From Cryptomeria japonica (lineage: Eukaryota > Streptophyta > Pinopsida > Cupressales > Cupressaceae): 64,000 nucleotides of DNA. The stretch spans positions 610,457,673-610,521,672 of the forward strand of contig NC_081408.1 in assembly GCF_030272615.1 (NCBI RefSeq). The letters are read 5' to 3'. Shown here piece by piece: positions 11,574-22,059 of this stretch (position 1 is its first letter; every line of letters begins with the position of its first letter). Made by a program: the position numbers and the translations under genes. A model generated the notes under the pieces. It ran no database searches and had not been told where the DNA came from. It was given only the letters and a program-made list of their open reading frames with translations.

Positions 11574-11730
11574 ACTCAAGCCGGACTTGCTATCCTATTG
11601 ATCTCCCCGACAACACTCAAAATGCAAAGGCTAACTAACAAAACCCTAAAAGACCTAGAAAACAAACCCTAAAAAGCAAAAAGCAAGGGTCCCCATTTGC
11701 AATGGGGCGATGTGTGAAAACGTCACAACA

Positions 11731-13010
11731 GTATGACATGACACTTTACGTGGATTTGCCTATTCCAGACTCTCGTAGGCAGATGGTTGTGATGAGAGAG
11801 TCATTTTGGCGTTTATTTGGTGATTGGATGGCTCATTATGCTTTTGGAGACATTATATTTATTATTACTTTTTATTTGGGGCCAAAATGTTATTGAGGTG
11901 CACTTTTTATCTAAAAAGTGCAATGAGGCTTCTAGAAGATTCTATCATGGATACTTCTAGAAAGTCATGGATACTTGTAGAAAGACTAAGAGGCTTCTAG
12001 AAGATTCTATTATGGATACTTCTAGAAAGTTATGGATACTTCTAGAAAGACTAAGAGGCTTCTAGAAGATTCTATTATGTGTATAAATAGACCCCATGGG
12101 TCTCTCATTTGGCATCGAAGTCTATTTTCTCTAGTGCATCTACTTGAGCATTTGTGGAGCTTGAAGGTCCTGCAAATATCATTGATCTTTGGGAACGATA
12201 ACTCCCTTAGGTTAGCATAACTGAGGAAGTGAAATATCTTCTAAAGGGTTGCGTTATTGGAGATGGTAGTCAGCCATTTCATGTTGGATTTCAATTGAAG
12301 GTTGATTTGAGGGCTTGTATTTGGTGAAGAAGGGTTTTTGAATTCATCCCAGCTCAAAATTTGGTACTGCAGCCGCACAGTACGACCCAGGTATGGCCTG
12401 CAGCAGGGACAGTACGGTAGTGACAGCAGGGCATTCTTGGGACAGTCCAGTCCTCCTTAATCAGCATTTCATAATCGGAGTTCAAGGAGCGATTTCCAGG
12501 TTTCATTGCATGGTTTTTGTTGTCAATTTTTATGATAGAAGTGCACAGTTGTAACAGTCATATATGTATTCAGAAAACAGTCCATTGTAATCAGACATTG
12601 CTATCTTGTAGTTGGATTGATATAGTAAAGAAGGTGCATTGCAAGGTCATTGTTCATGTGTGATAGTTTATACATTCTCTTGCCATAAATTCAGTGCTCA
12701 TGTGTAAGAGTTTGTAACAGTCATACATTTTTAGAAAATTAGTCTACTGAACAATGCAATCAGAATTTGGGAAATTCATGATATATTAGCATTGAAGTCC
12801 TTGCATGAATATTTAGAGTTTCATTATTGTTTATTGTGTTATATTTCAATATTGGTATTGTTATCTCAATTGTACTTGATGCTCAAAACAACTATCATAT
12901 TGAAACACTACATCACAAACAAAACAATTCAGTGCATGCCAAGTGTTTGACAAATTGTCTCAGTTCAGATTTGGGGTTCATTATTGGCCTTTATAGTAAG
13001 GGTCATTACA
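11731..13010 (+). repeat. Gypsy-D 5' LTR, main part
   Basis: After the solo LTR the sequence resumes with GTATGACATGACACTTTACG and ends GGTCATTACA at 13010, before the primer site. With the 23 bp at 8255-8277 the LTR is about 1.3 kb. It carries the heat-shock-element array and the TATA box. The R/U5 part is about 0.9 kb. Short open frames in it (e.g. 12827-13123) are repeated or overlap the primer site and are not taken as genes. Confidence 0.9.
11930..12089 (+). promoter_or_regulatory. Three perfect heat-shock elements and TATA box in Gypsy-D 5' LTR
   Basis: TTCTAGAAGATTC, which fits the heat-shock-factor consensus TTCnnGAAnnTTC exactly, occurs at 11930-11942, 11995-12007 and 12060-12072, an exact 65-bp period. 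Two-unit sites (CTTCTAGAAAG) lie between. TATAAATA at 12082-12089 follows 9 bases after the last one. Heat activation through such sites is known for the Arabidopsis ONSEN Copia element; for this element it is inference. Confidence 0.8.
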
Positions 13011-13011
13011 G

Positions 13012-13024
13012 TGGTATCAGAGCG
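13012..13024 (+). promoter_or_regulatory. Gypsy-D primer binding site
   Basis: TGGTATCAGAGCG one base after the LTR end: initiator tRNA-Met type. Confidence 0.9.
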
Positions 13025-13058
13025 GTGTTCTTGCCATCCTTTTGGGTAAGAAACATTT

Positions 13059-14531
13059 ATGCATCCATCAGCATTGGGGCATCACAGGTACTACACACGC
13101 AGAAGAGCAGCACTAGAGGGTGAACAGGAGTACAGAAACATTCTTACCATGGGTGAGAGACAGTCACAGAGTCCGCCTAGAGTTCCCAGGAATGAGGATG
13201 ATGAGGCTAGGGACTTTTTTAGAACCATGGCTACTGGACAGCAGGAGATAGTCCAGTCATTGCGTGCTTTGACCACTATGATGGAGAGAGTGGTTCAGCC
13301 CAGAGTTCAGGAGCAGGGTAGAGTTACACCTGATCATGACAATAGGAGTGTAGCAGGTTCACAGGGTGCTCCTAGGCATAGGTCTTGGACAGCGGATAGA
13401 CCTACTCGTCCTACTTTCCTTAGAGAGGAGGCTCAGGAGGCAGGAGAGGGCGATGTACAAGATGAGTTTCAGGATGATCTTAGAGCTGCTACTGCAGAGT
13501 GGCAGGCATTACCACCACATGTACGTGAGTTACTTAATTTTGATCGTTACCTGAATCAGAGGAGAGAGCACATGAGGAGTACTCAGCAGAACAGGAGACC
13601 TAGAGGCCATGACAGTGAGTTGCAGCGAGCTGCTAGCAAGCTCACTTTACCTTCCTTTGATGGTAGTGGACGGATGACAGCACAGGCATGGATACATAAG
13701 TTGGATACCTTCCTAGCATTGAGGCCCATGTCGGAGATAGATGCCATCAGATACGCCACCTTGCATTTGGAGGGCGCAGCTCATGACTGGTGGTCACATG
13801 GTATGGTTACTTTACAGCACAACCAGGTGACTTCATACCAGGATTTTGTAGACAGATTGGTGGAGCGTTTTGATAGGAAGGATCCTGAGATATTCTTTCG
13901 TGATCTTGCACAGTTGAGACAGATAGGCAGCTTGGAGATGTATATCAGTGAGTTTCAACGGTTGTCAGTTATGGTACAGGATGTATCAGAAAGACGGTTG
14001 GTCATACTATTCACTGAGGGATTGTCTGAACTCCTCAAGGGTTGGATCAAGGCATTTGAACCATCGACATTACAGGAGGCCATGAGGAAAGCTCGCAGTA
14101 TGGAGCTTACAGCACCTTCTAGCAAATTCACCCCTAGGAGTTCTACTTCTTTCAGAGATAATAAGAAGTTTGATAAGGAGAAAGGGAGGAAGGTTGATAC
14201 CAAGGGGAAATCCACCACACCCTTGGATACTGAGGCACTTAATGACCTACGCAGGAAGAAGCTATGCTTCTATTGCAAAGGCCCTTATGACAGGGATCAT
14301 GACTATCCGTTGAAGCCTAAGGGTAAGGCCAATAGAGTTATGTGGGCATACTATGAGGACTCAGATTCAGATAGTGCAGTACATGAGGATGAGCACAGTG
14401 ACACAGAGCCGGAGGTAGAGGCAGAGGCTACAGAGCCTAAGGATGAGCTGGAGTTACATTTGCAGCAAGCATGCTTGTCCAGTATCCAGCAGGAGGGGTC
14501 CTTTAGATTGCGTGGAGTTCTAGCAGGATAG
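13059..14531 (+). CDS. Gypsy-D gag
   Basis: 490 codons from ATG 13059 (MHPSALGHHRYY), 35 bases after the primer site, open to TAG at 14529-14531. The middle holds the retrotransposon gag core (AWIHKLDTFLAL... AHDWWSHGM, ERFDRKDPEIFFRDL). A C-terminal zinc knuckle reads CFYCKGPYDRDHDYPLK: the last Cys of CCHC is replaced by Tyr. An acidic tail (EDEHSDTEPEVEAEATE) follows. The protease continues in the same frame after the TAG, and related elements usually have a sense codon there, so this is probably a CAG to TAG change and not a designed stop. Gag packages the element RNA. Confidence 0.85.
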   Translation: MHPSALGHHRYYTRRRAALEGEQEYRNILTMGERQSQSPPRVPRNEDDEARDFFRTMATGQQEIVQSLRALTTMMERVVQPRVQEQGRVTPDHDNRSVAGSQGAPRHRSWTADRPTRPTFLREEAQEAGEGDVQDEFQDDLRAATAEWQALPPHVRELLNFDRYLNQRREHMRSTQQNRRPRGHDSELQRAASKLTLPSFDGSGRMTAQAWIHKLDTFLALRPMSEIDAIRYATLHLEGAAHDWWSHGMVTLQHNQVTSYQDFVDRLVERFDRKDPEIFFRDLAQLRQIGSLEMYISEFQRLSVMVQDVSERRLVILFTEGLSELLKGWIKAFEPSTLQEAMRKARSMELTAPSSKFTPRSSTSFRDNKKFDKEKGRKVDTKGKSTTPLDTEALNDLRRKKLCFYCKGPYDRDHDYPLKPKGKANRVMWAYYEDSDSDSAVHEDEHSDTEPEVEAEATEPKDELELHLQQACLSSIQQEGSFRLRGVLAG

Positions 14532-15722
14532 AAGGTGATTACCCTAGTTGACACAGGTGCTACGCACAATTTCATTGATGCACGATTGGTTGAGCGCCGT
14601 GGCATTGAGACAGAGGAGTTTGAGGGTCTTCGAGTACAGGTTGTTGATGGTTACACTCTTAAGTGTAACAGGATGATTAGAAACATGCCTCTACGCTTGA
14701 ACAATTATGAGTTCAAAACGGATTACCATGTAGTTAACATAGGTGACCTAGACATTGTATTGGGGATGACTTGGTTACATTCATTGGGTGAGGTCACTCT
14801 CAGACTCAGAGACATGGAGATTAAGTTTGAGGTTGATGGGAGACAGCATGTATTGAGGGCTATCAGAAATAGTGATGTTAGAACTATTTCTTGCAGGCGC
14901 ATGGAGAGGTTGGTTAGACACGATGGGATTGGATGGGCAGCCATGTGTACTCTCATGCCTACACAGGAGGAGCATCAGAAGGCAGAGTATCACCCTGACA
15001 TTCAGAGATTGAGAGAACGGTATGATAGGGTGTTCAGTGACATTCCACCTGGGACACCACCTGACAGGGGAATAGAGCACATCATTGAGTTAGAGGAGGG
15101 TGCTAAACCCGTGATGATCACACCATACAGGCATCCTAAGAGACTCAAGGATGAGATTGAGAAAACCATCAAGGAGCTGCTTGAGATGGGGCATATTAGA
15201 CCGAGCAAGTCTCCTTTTGCTTCTTCAGTAGTGTTGGTGAAGAAGAAGGATGGCTCGTTACGTATGTGCATTGACTATCGGGTGTTGAACAAGAGGACTA
15301 TTAAGAATAGATACCCTATCCCACGGATTGATGAGCTGATAGAGAGCTTCATGGGGCATGCTACTTCAGCAAGATAGATTTGAGAACAGGATATCATCAG
15401 ATCAAAGTTAGAGAGTAGGATGTGGAGAAGACGACATTTAGATGTCATTGTGGACACTTTGAGTTTGTGGTCATGCCATTTGGGTTGACCAATGCACCAG
15501 CTACTTTTCAGTCTACGATGAATAAGGTCTTCCATCATCAGTTGAGGAGATTTGTATTTTCTTCGATGACATTTTGGTATACAGCAGATCATGGCAGGAA
15601 CATCTTAAGCATCTGGAGACAGTATTAAGCATATTGCAGAAGGAGTCCTTGTATGCCAAGGAGTCCAAGTGTGATTTGGGTATGACTGAGCTCTTGTATT
15701 TATGACATATTATCAGTGCAGA
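14532..15722 (+). pseudogene. Gypsy-D protease and reverse transcriptase (broken)
   Basis: The protease starts right after the gag stop with [11 protein letters not shown] (active-site DTG) and ends around [10 protein letters not shown] starts with the linker [18 protein letters not shown], and [20 protein letters not shown] and [11 protein letters not shown] are intact. A frameshift near 15350 loses the frame at [13 protein letters not shown] (readable in another frame from about 15365), with a stop after KVRE at 15417-15419. [13 protein letters not shown] follows, then a second shift near 15555 before FFDDILVY, so the catalytic DD is there but out of frame. A stop near 15702 precedes the RNase H frame. 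RT cannot be made from this copy. Confidence 0.85.
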
Positions 15723-15732
15723 GGGAGTAAGG

Positions 15733-17826
15733 ATGGATCCTGATAAGATCCGTGCTATAGTAGAGTGGCCTATTCCTGAGAACTTGACACAGTTGAGAGG
15801 GTTCCTGGGCCTATGTGACTTCTACCGCAGATTCGTTAGTGGATACTCACGACATGCAGCCCCTATGACAGATTTGCTGAAGAAGGGGGCCTTTGTTTGG
15901 ACACCGGAGGCACAGACTTGCTTTGACAGGTTCAAGGAGATCATGACCTCATGCCCGATGTTAGCCTTGCCTGATTTCTCGAAGCCATTTGAGCTTCAAT
16001 GTGATGCATCCGGCGATGGTATAGGTGTTGTGTTGATGCAGGACAAGCACCCTATTGCATATGAGAGCAGGAAACTCCGTGGTCCAGAGAGATCTTTCAG
16101 CATCTATGACAAGGAGATGTTAGCCATCATGCACGCATTGGCTAAGTTTAGACAGTATCTAGTGGGTGGTAAGTTTTGTATTAAAACTGACCACAACAGT
16201 ATGAGGCATTTCCTTAGTCAGAGAGATCTCAACGATAGACAGCAGAAGTGGGTGAGTAAGCTACAAGCTTACGATTTTGACATATCATATGTGAGAGGGA
16301 CTCAGAATGTGGTAGCGGATGCATTGTCACGTAGACCACATCTCAGTGCATTGATTGAAATATCAGAGGATTGGAGACATATGATAGTGGCAGAGTATGC
16401 TAGAGACCCATGGGCGTCAGGGATAGTTGATGGGTCAGTTATTGATACCCGGTATACACTTGTAGATGATTTGATTATCTACAAGAGCAGGATATTTCTA
16501 GTCCCAGGATCGAAGGTGAAGCAATCTATATTGAGGGCTCTTCATGATTCACCTACAGTTGGTCACCCCGGGTACTTCAAGACATATAGACAGGTTCGGG
16601 AGCGGTTCACTTGGAAAGGGCTTAAGTCAGATGTTTTGCAGTATGTTCGTGAGTGCCCTGTTTGTCAGCAGAACAAACAAGAGCACACCTTTCCAGCTGG
16701 GCTCCTACAGCCACTTCCCATTCCGGATCAGAAGTGGGAATGCATATCTATGGACTTCATTACGGGCTTGCCCAAGGCTCAAGGGCATGATTGCATCTAC
16801 GTAGTAGTGGATAGACTGACGAAGTATGCACACTTCTTTCCCATCACTACTACTTACACAGCAGTACAGGTAGCTGAGGTCTTCTTCAGAGGGGTCTTCA
16901 GATTGCATGGGATACCCCACAGCATAGTGAGTGACAGGGACAGTAGATTTTTGAGTCACTTTTGGCAGGAGGTATTCAGACTTTGTGGCACTGAGCTTAC
17001 ACCTAGCACTAGTTATCATCCACAGACGGATGGACAGACGGAGATAGTGAACAAGTGGGTGGAAGGTTATTTGAGGAATTACGTGGTTGGTCAGCAGAGG
17101 GCATGGGTGAGATGGATTCATTTGTGTGAGTATTGTTACAATACCACATTCCACATGTCGATTCAAATGACACCTTTCAGAGCTCTATATGGGTATGATG
17201 TGCCTAACTTCATTGATTTGCTGATGTCTGATGTTAGAGTTCCACGTGCCGGGGATTTGCTTCAGGAGAGCAAGGACATTGTTGATGCTCTCAAGGATAA
17301 TATGGCCAGGGCACAGAATCAGTACAAGCAGTACACAGATCGGAAGCGGATTGAGAGGAGTTTTGAGGTTGGTGATATGGTTTACCTCATGCTTCAGCCC
17401 TATAGACAGTCTACTCTTAAGAAGAGTGGGTCAGAAAAGCTTAAGCCGCGCTATTATGGGCCTTTCAGGATTATCAGGCGGGTAGGAGAGTTGGCTTATG
17501 AGCTTGAGCTTCCAGCAGATAGCAGGGTGCACAATGTGTTCCATGTGTCACGCCTCAAGAAGGCATTAGGACAGCATGTTGTGCCTTCCACAGTGCTACC
17601 ACCCTTGGATGATGAGGGGAAGTTGATATTGGTGCCAGAGTCTATTTTGGATAGTAGGGAGAAACAACTCCGCAGGAGAGTTATCAGGGAGTATTTGGTG
17701 AAGTGGAGAGATCTTCCTGTTGAGGATGCCACTTGGGAGACTGAAGCCATTCTGCAGCATCCTGCATTGAGATTGCTTGAGGCCAAGCAATTTCAGGAAG
17801 GGCGGACTGTCATGTCCCCTCTTTAG
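15733..17826 (+). CDS. Gypsy-D RNase H, integrase and chromodomain (3' part of pol)
   Basis: 697 open codons. The RT thumb (LRGFLGLCDFYRRF) comes first, then RNase H (QCDASGDGIGVVL, DKEMLAIMHAL, KTDHNSMRHF, VVADALSR). Integrase has the HHCC finger (HDSPTVGHPG... CPVCQQNK) and the D-D-E triad in MDFITGLP, SDRDSRF and GQTEIVNKW. A GPFRI motif and a chromodomain end the protein (REYLVKWRDLPVEDATWE, about residues 655-680). Chromodomains steer insertion to certain chromatin. The frame runs 18 bases into the 3' LTR and stops at TAG 17824-17826. The real polyprotein started upstream, so the Met at 15733 is not a true start. Confidence 0.9.
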   Translation: MDPDKIRAIVEWPIPENLTQLRGFLGLCDFYRRFVSGYSRHAAPMTDLLKKGAFVWTPEAQTCFDRFKEIMTSCPMLALPDFSKPFELQCDASGDGIGVVLMQDKHPIAYESRKLRGPERSFSIYDKEMLAIMHALAKFRQYLVGGKFCIKTDHNSMRHFLSQRDLNDRQQKWVSKLQAYDFDISYVRGTQNVVADALSRRPHLSALIEISEDWRHMIVAEYARDPWASGIVDGSVIDTRYTLVDDLIIYKSRIFLVPGSKVKQSILRALHDSPTVGHPGYFKTYRQVRERFTWKGLKSDVLQYVRECPVCQQNKQEHTFPAGLLQPLPIPDQKWECISMDFITGLPKAQGHDCIYVVVDRLTKYAHFFPITTTYTAVQVAEVFFRGVFRLHGIPHSIVSDRDSRFLSHFWQEVFRLCGTELTPSTSYHPQTDGQTEIVNKWVEGYLRNYVVGQQRAWVRWIHLCEYCYNTTFHMSIQMTPFRALYGYDVPNFIDLLMSDVRVPRAGDLLQESKDIVDALKDNMARAQNQYKQYTDRKRIERSFEVGDMVYLMLQPYRQSTLKKSGSEKLKPRYYGPFRIIRRVGELAYELELPADSRVHNVFHVSRLKKALGQHVVPSTVLPPLDDEGKLILVPESILDSREKQLRRRVIREYLVKWRDLPVEDATWETEAILQHPALRLLEAKQFQEGRTVMSPL

Positions 17827-19165
17827 AATGACATGACACTTTATGTGGATTTGCCTATTCCAGACTCTCGTAGGCAGATGGTTGTGATGAGAGAGTCATT
17901 TTGGCGTTTATTTGGTGATTGGATGGCTCATTATGCTCTTGGAGACATTATATTTATTATTACTTTTTATTTGGGGCCAAAATGTTATTGAGGTGCACTT
18001 TTTATTTTATGAAGTAACTTTTTATCTAAAAAGTGCAATTAGGCTTCTAGAAGATTCTATTATGGATACTTCTAGAAAGTCATGGATACTTCTAGAAAGA
18101 CTAAGAGGCTTCTAGAAGATTCTATTATGGATACTTCTAGAAAGTTATGGATACTTCTAGAAAGACTAAGAGGCTTCTAGAAGATTCTATTATGTGTATA
18201 AATAGACTCCATGGGTCTCTCATTTGGCATCGAAGTCTATTTTCTCTAGTGCATCTACTTGGGCTTTTGTGGAGCTTGAAGGTCTGCAAATATCATTGAT
18301 CTTTGGGAACAATAACTCCCTATGAAATGCTGATGAAAGGAGGACTGGACTGTCCCAAGAATGCCCTGCTGTCACTACCGTACTGTCCCTGTTGCAGGCC
18401 GTACCTGGGTCGTACTGTGCGGCTGCAGTACCAAATTTTGAGCTGGGATGAATTCCAAACCCTTATTTACCAAATACAAGCCCTCAAATCAACCTTCAAT
18501 TGAAATCCAACATGAAATGGCTGAGTACCATCTCCAATAACGCAACCCTTCAGAAGATATTTCACTTCCTCAGTTATGCTAATCTAAGGGAGTTATCGTT
18601 CCCAAAGATCAATGATATTTGCAGACCTTCAAGCTCCACAAATGCTCAAGTAGATGCACTAGAGAAAATAGACTTCGATGCCAAATGAGAGACCCATGGG
18701 GTCTATTTATACACATAATAGAATCTTCTAGAAGCCTCTTAGTCTTTCTAGAAGTATCCATAACTTTCTAGAAGTACCCATAATAGAATCTTCTAGAAGC
18801 CTCTTAGTCTTTCTAGAAGTATCCATGACTTTCTAGAAGTATCCATAATAGAATCTTCTAGAAGCCTCATTGCACTTTTAAGATAAAAAGTTACTTCATA
18901 AAATAAAAAGTGCACCTCAATAACATTTTGGCCCCAAATAAAAAGTAATAATAAATATAAGGTCTCCAAGAGCATGATGAGCCATCCAATCACCAAATAA
19001 ACGCCAAAATGACTCTCTCATCACAACCATCTGCCTACGAGAGTCTGGAATAGGCAAATCCACGTAAAGTGTCATGTCATACTAAAGAGGGGACATGACA
19101 GTCCGCCCTTCCTGAAATTGCTTGGTCTCAAGCAATCTCAATGCAGGATGCTGCAGAATGGCTTC
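17743..19165. repeat. Fold-back inverted duplication at Gypsy-D 3' end
   Basis: The last 65 bp of pol plus the first ~510 bp of the 3' LTR (17743-18321, 579 bp) recur in reverse at 18587-19165 (579 bp). The 265-bp centre (18322-18586) holds the next part of the LTR once, reversed, up to the TCAGCATTTCAT point (5' LTR near 12475). The junction at 18321/18322 joins CTCCCT to ATGAAATGCTG. No second half of the 3' LTR exists. Open frames here (17912-18115 and its mirror 18793-18996) only reflect the palindrome. Confidence 0.9.
18045..18204 (+). promoter_or_regulatory. Heat-shock-element array in Gypsy-D 3' LTR (forward arm)
   Basis: TTCTAGAAGATTC at 18045, 18110 and 18175 (65-bp period), then TATAAATA at 18197. 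The reverse arm has the complementary GAATCTTCTAGAA at 18721, 18786 and 18851, so two oppositely pointing copies of the promoter face each other. Confidence 0.8.
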
Positions 19166-19525
19166 AACCTCTTTATGAAGCACTGAGTTGCTAGTTTAAT
19201 GCCATAGAAGATATCGGAACTGCAGTACTGGTGTGAATGTGGGCTTTTCTTCCCCACATTCCAAGTGTCCAAGTGAGTAATGGCACAAAATATGTTTGGA
19301 AAGAATCAAATTTGCCACTAATGGATACTTCGCAGCATTATAATTCACTGAGAACCTAGGCATCCTAAATTATGCTCAAATTTTTACCAATATGAACATA
19401 GATAAATCACTTGCACAACAACCAATAGAATTTAAAACTGGAATCTGCAATCTCCAGCACACAGAAAATCTCCAAAACCCTTTTTTGAACCAATTGAAAT
19501 TGAAAACAAATTAAATCTTTCAGCA
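19166..19525 (+). repeat. 360-bp direct duplication, right copy
   Basis: Matches 7891-8250. After it the locus continues (TCAAAGTATTCC), where the left copy instead runs into the Gypsy-D LTR. Confidence 0.95.
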
Positions 19526-22059
19526 TCAAAGTATTCCTAGATGAAATTGCCAAAAGAACAGTTTTTTGTTCTCCGATCTGGACTAGATATCAAGAGGGGT
19601 TTCATCCTTGGGTGAGCAGATGAACACAATTGCTCAATCTTTGAGTATTCTATGCTTTCCCAAGTTTCTGAGATAGGGATGATGGGGGATGAGGGGATGC
19701 GTTTCTGATATGGTGTTTTTTTTGCCTTTTTTTAGGGGATGGCAGAGGATGGCTATGAGAAAAATAAGTTAAAAATCAACATATAAGAAAATTTCAAATA
19801 TTCATATGATAACATTCATAAAGCATTCATTGTTATAGAACCTTAATACAAAACATTAGATTTGAGTTGAGATTTCACGTGAGAATTGATAAACAAATCA
19901 ATGAAATTTAAATGCTTTGATTGTCAACGTGCATGTGTATTATATAAGAATTACAACAAAATACCCAAAGCTGCAAGTTTCAACTTCAAAATGACAAAAA
20001 GAGAGAAAATATATAATTGACTTTAATCAGCATCTGCCTTTGGTAAGTTTGAATCAATATCAGAGTTCTATTCTGAGTCACTCCCACTATGAGGGGTCAC
20101 CTCATGCAATGCAACCCCAATAAATATTTCCCTTACCTTTGTGTAGCATCTTTAGGATCAACATCCCAACATGAGGTTGAAGTCTGGTGATGCTCAGGGG
20201 TCTACTGATCTTGCAACCACAAGGCACTATAATGGCCACTAACTTCTCTAGTCATCTAGATGTAAGGTTGTTTTGACCGACTGATGATGCTATATGTGGA
20301 TCAATTTCTCTTTGCAGCAGATGAATCGACAACCTGTGAAAGGAGGCAAGTTGCAAGTATCCCCAACTCTAGTGCATTCTTGCAAAGTCACATCCACTAT
20401 CCAATAGGGTTGGTTTCAGATAATATCAATACCCCCTTGCCTCTGTTTTGCTCAAGGTTGGACCATGGAGGTTGACAAAGGTAAGCCATTATGCAAAATA
20501 AAGAAGACTCCTCATTAGTATACATTTTTGGAAGGTCCTTTGTGAGCCCTTCTTTGACCTCTTTATTTTGAGTTTGAGGTAATTTTAGCCTACTTTTATT
20601 TCCATAGGCTAATTAAGTTGTTGAAGCACAGGAACTTTTTATTTAATTAATTATTTTATTTTTATAAAGTGAATAGTTAAATGGAAAGAGTGACTTCTGG
20701 GGCTTAAAAATATAAAGTTAAATTAATAAAGTCACTTGGTGGGAAATTGAATATTATTTTTGGTGAAAAGCATATAAAAAGAGAAGTTGGAAAGGAGAAT
20801 GGTATTCTTGACATTTTATTTTACAAACCCTATTGAAATTGGCTCATTCTTTAACCAAAGGATGATAAAAACAATCAAAAATCAGAATTGTGAATTAAAA
20901 CCCAGCTAGTTGATTGAGCGGATTCACAGGAAGAAACACGACGCACCAGTTGAGAGACACATCAAACATTTTAATATAAGGTTGAGACACATTGATTAGA
21001 AAGGATGCATGGGTGTTATTACTAAGAATTATCTTTACTAGGTAGCTTCTACTTATTGTAGATACCACATTATCTTTACTAGGTAGCTTCTATTTTAGCT
21101 TCTACTAAAATAGCTGCTATAGTCACAGGAGTTTCTTAATAGAAACTGCTGCCCATTAGATACCTGCTGCACAAGCCTAAAGGGTCATGAAAATACCGGA
21201 CAGACATGGAAAGAGTCACAATAATCTTATTAAGGCACTCCCTTCAAGATTGCTGTCACCTATCTTGGAGTGTCATCTGTTCTACATATGAACACAACAA
21301 TGTTATGGTGCACAGGCAGAGTCGTGGGAGTTTAGGGAGGTAAAAGGAGCCGCTGTTTGCCTTATAAAATATTACATATTTAATATTTGCACATTAATTT
21401 CTATCTTTATCATCAATTGGGACGTGTGGGTAACAACCAGCCACAAGGGAGGTTGCAGTTGGAGGCCCACAGATTTTGTAGCAGTAGTGGGAAGGTTTGG
21501 AACAATGCCCCTGTGGCAATAGTGGTCTTGGAAAAGAAACAAACTGCGTATGACTGATAATAACAATCACAAACTTGGACTCATTATTGAATTGTCAGAA
21601 AACTTTGTTAGCAAATGTACTAAAATTTAACTTGTTGTGCAATTTGTGTCTTTTAAGTTGAGTAAATCATATAGATTCTATTATTTCAGTTGTTTGATTC
21701 ATGCATTTTGCCAAACTCTTCAAACCTTCTACTCAATACAGAATATTTTCACTGCAACGTTTCTTCAAAAACTCGTATTAAAACAAGCAAGTAGAACCCA
21801 ATTTATTACAGAGCAACCATATTTGCAAGTGTAAACAAGTTGCAAATATTAAAACAAAAAAAAGACTAAAAATTTAAGACTCAAATGATACAGTGAATGC
21901 TTATACAAAGAATGAAAGTAATTTACAAGTTAGGAATATTAATAATTTTTTTTTTTCGAATTAATAATAAAACCAGCAATTTTTTATTCCATTTTGAATT
22001 AACCAGCATTGGAAGGGAGGTCTGATGGTTGAAAATGAATATCTATTTATCTCTAGCTT
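19526..22059. other. Unassigned region, no gene seen
   Basis: AT-rich, with short open frames only. 20640-21000 has an LTR-like look (a CATATAAAAAG TATA-type box near 20769, AT-rich flanks), but I found no partner copy, primer site or TSD. The rest shows nothing I can name. Confidence 0.4.

Larger units (their letters stand above)
8278..11730 (-). mobile_element. Solo LTR, 3.45 kb, long-LTR Gypsy-like family
   Basis: The ends are TGTTGATGTG (8278) and CGTCACAACA (11730), flanked by the 5-bp TSD GTATG (8273-8277 and 11731-11735); the interrupted Gypsy-D LTR reads straight across in its other copies. On the minus strand it starts TGTTGTGACGTTTTCACAC, the same start as the + strand element at 56514, so the two belong to one group. 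A TATA box (reverse of CTTATATA at 9162-9169) marks its promoter. There is no gag or pol inside, so it is a solo LTR left by LTR-LTR recombination. It contains a hairpin array (10645-11288), a palindrome at 11343 and a 32-bp triple repeat at 11478. Short open frames inside show no known domain. Confidence 0.85.
8255..19165 (+). mobile_element. Gypsy-D: chromovirus-type LTR retrotransposon, interrupted and rearranged
   Basis: Its LTR starts TGTCATGTCCCCTCTTTAG at 8255. A solo LTR inserted 23 bp in (8278-11730), and the LTR resumes at 11731-13010. Primer site TGGTATCAGAGC is at 13012. Gag is 13059-14531, and protease, RT, RNase H, integrase and a C-terminal chromodomain follow to 17826. The 3' LTR starts at 17808 but stops after about 510 bp and continues as an inverted LTR copy followed by an inverted copy of the pol end. 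Integrase followed by a chromodomain places it among chromoviruses. It has no normal 3' end and its RT frame is broken. Confidence 0.9.

Noticed and set aside
8255-13010. One 4.7-kb LTR for Gypsy-D
   Set aside because: The other LTR copies read straight across 8277/11731, and GTATG is duplicated at the joint, so the middle is an insertion.
20284-20475. 63-codon ORF in the unassigned region
   Set aside because: Short, no motif, no splice or promoter support.
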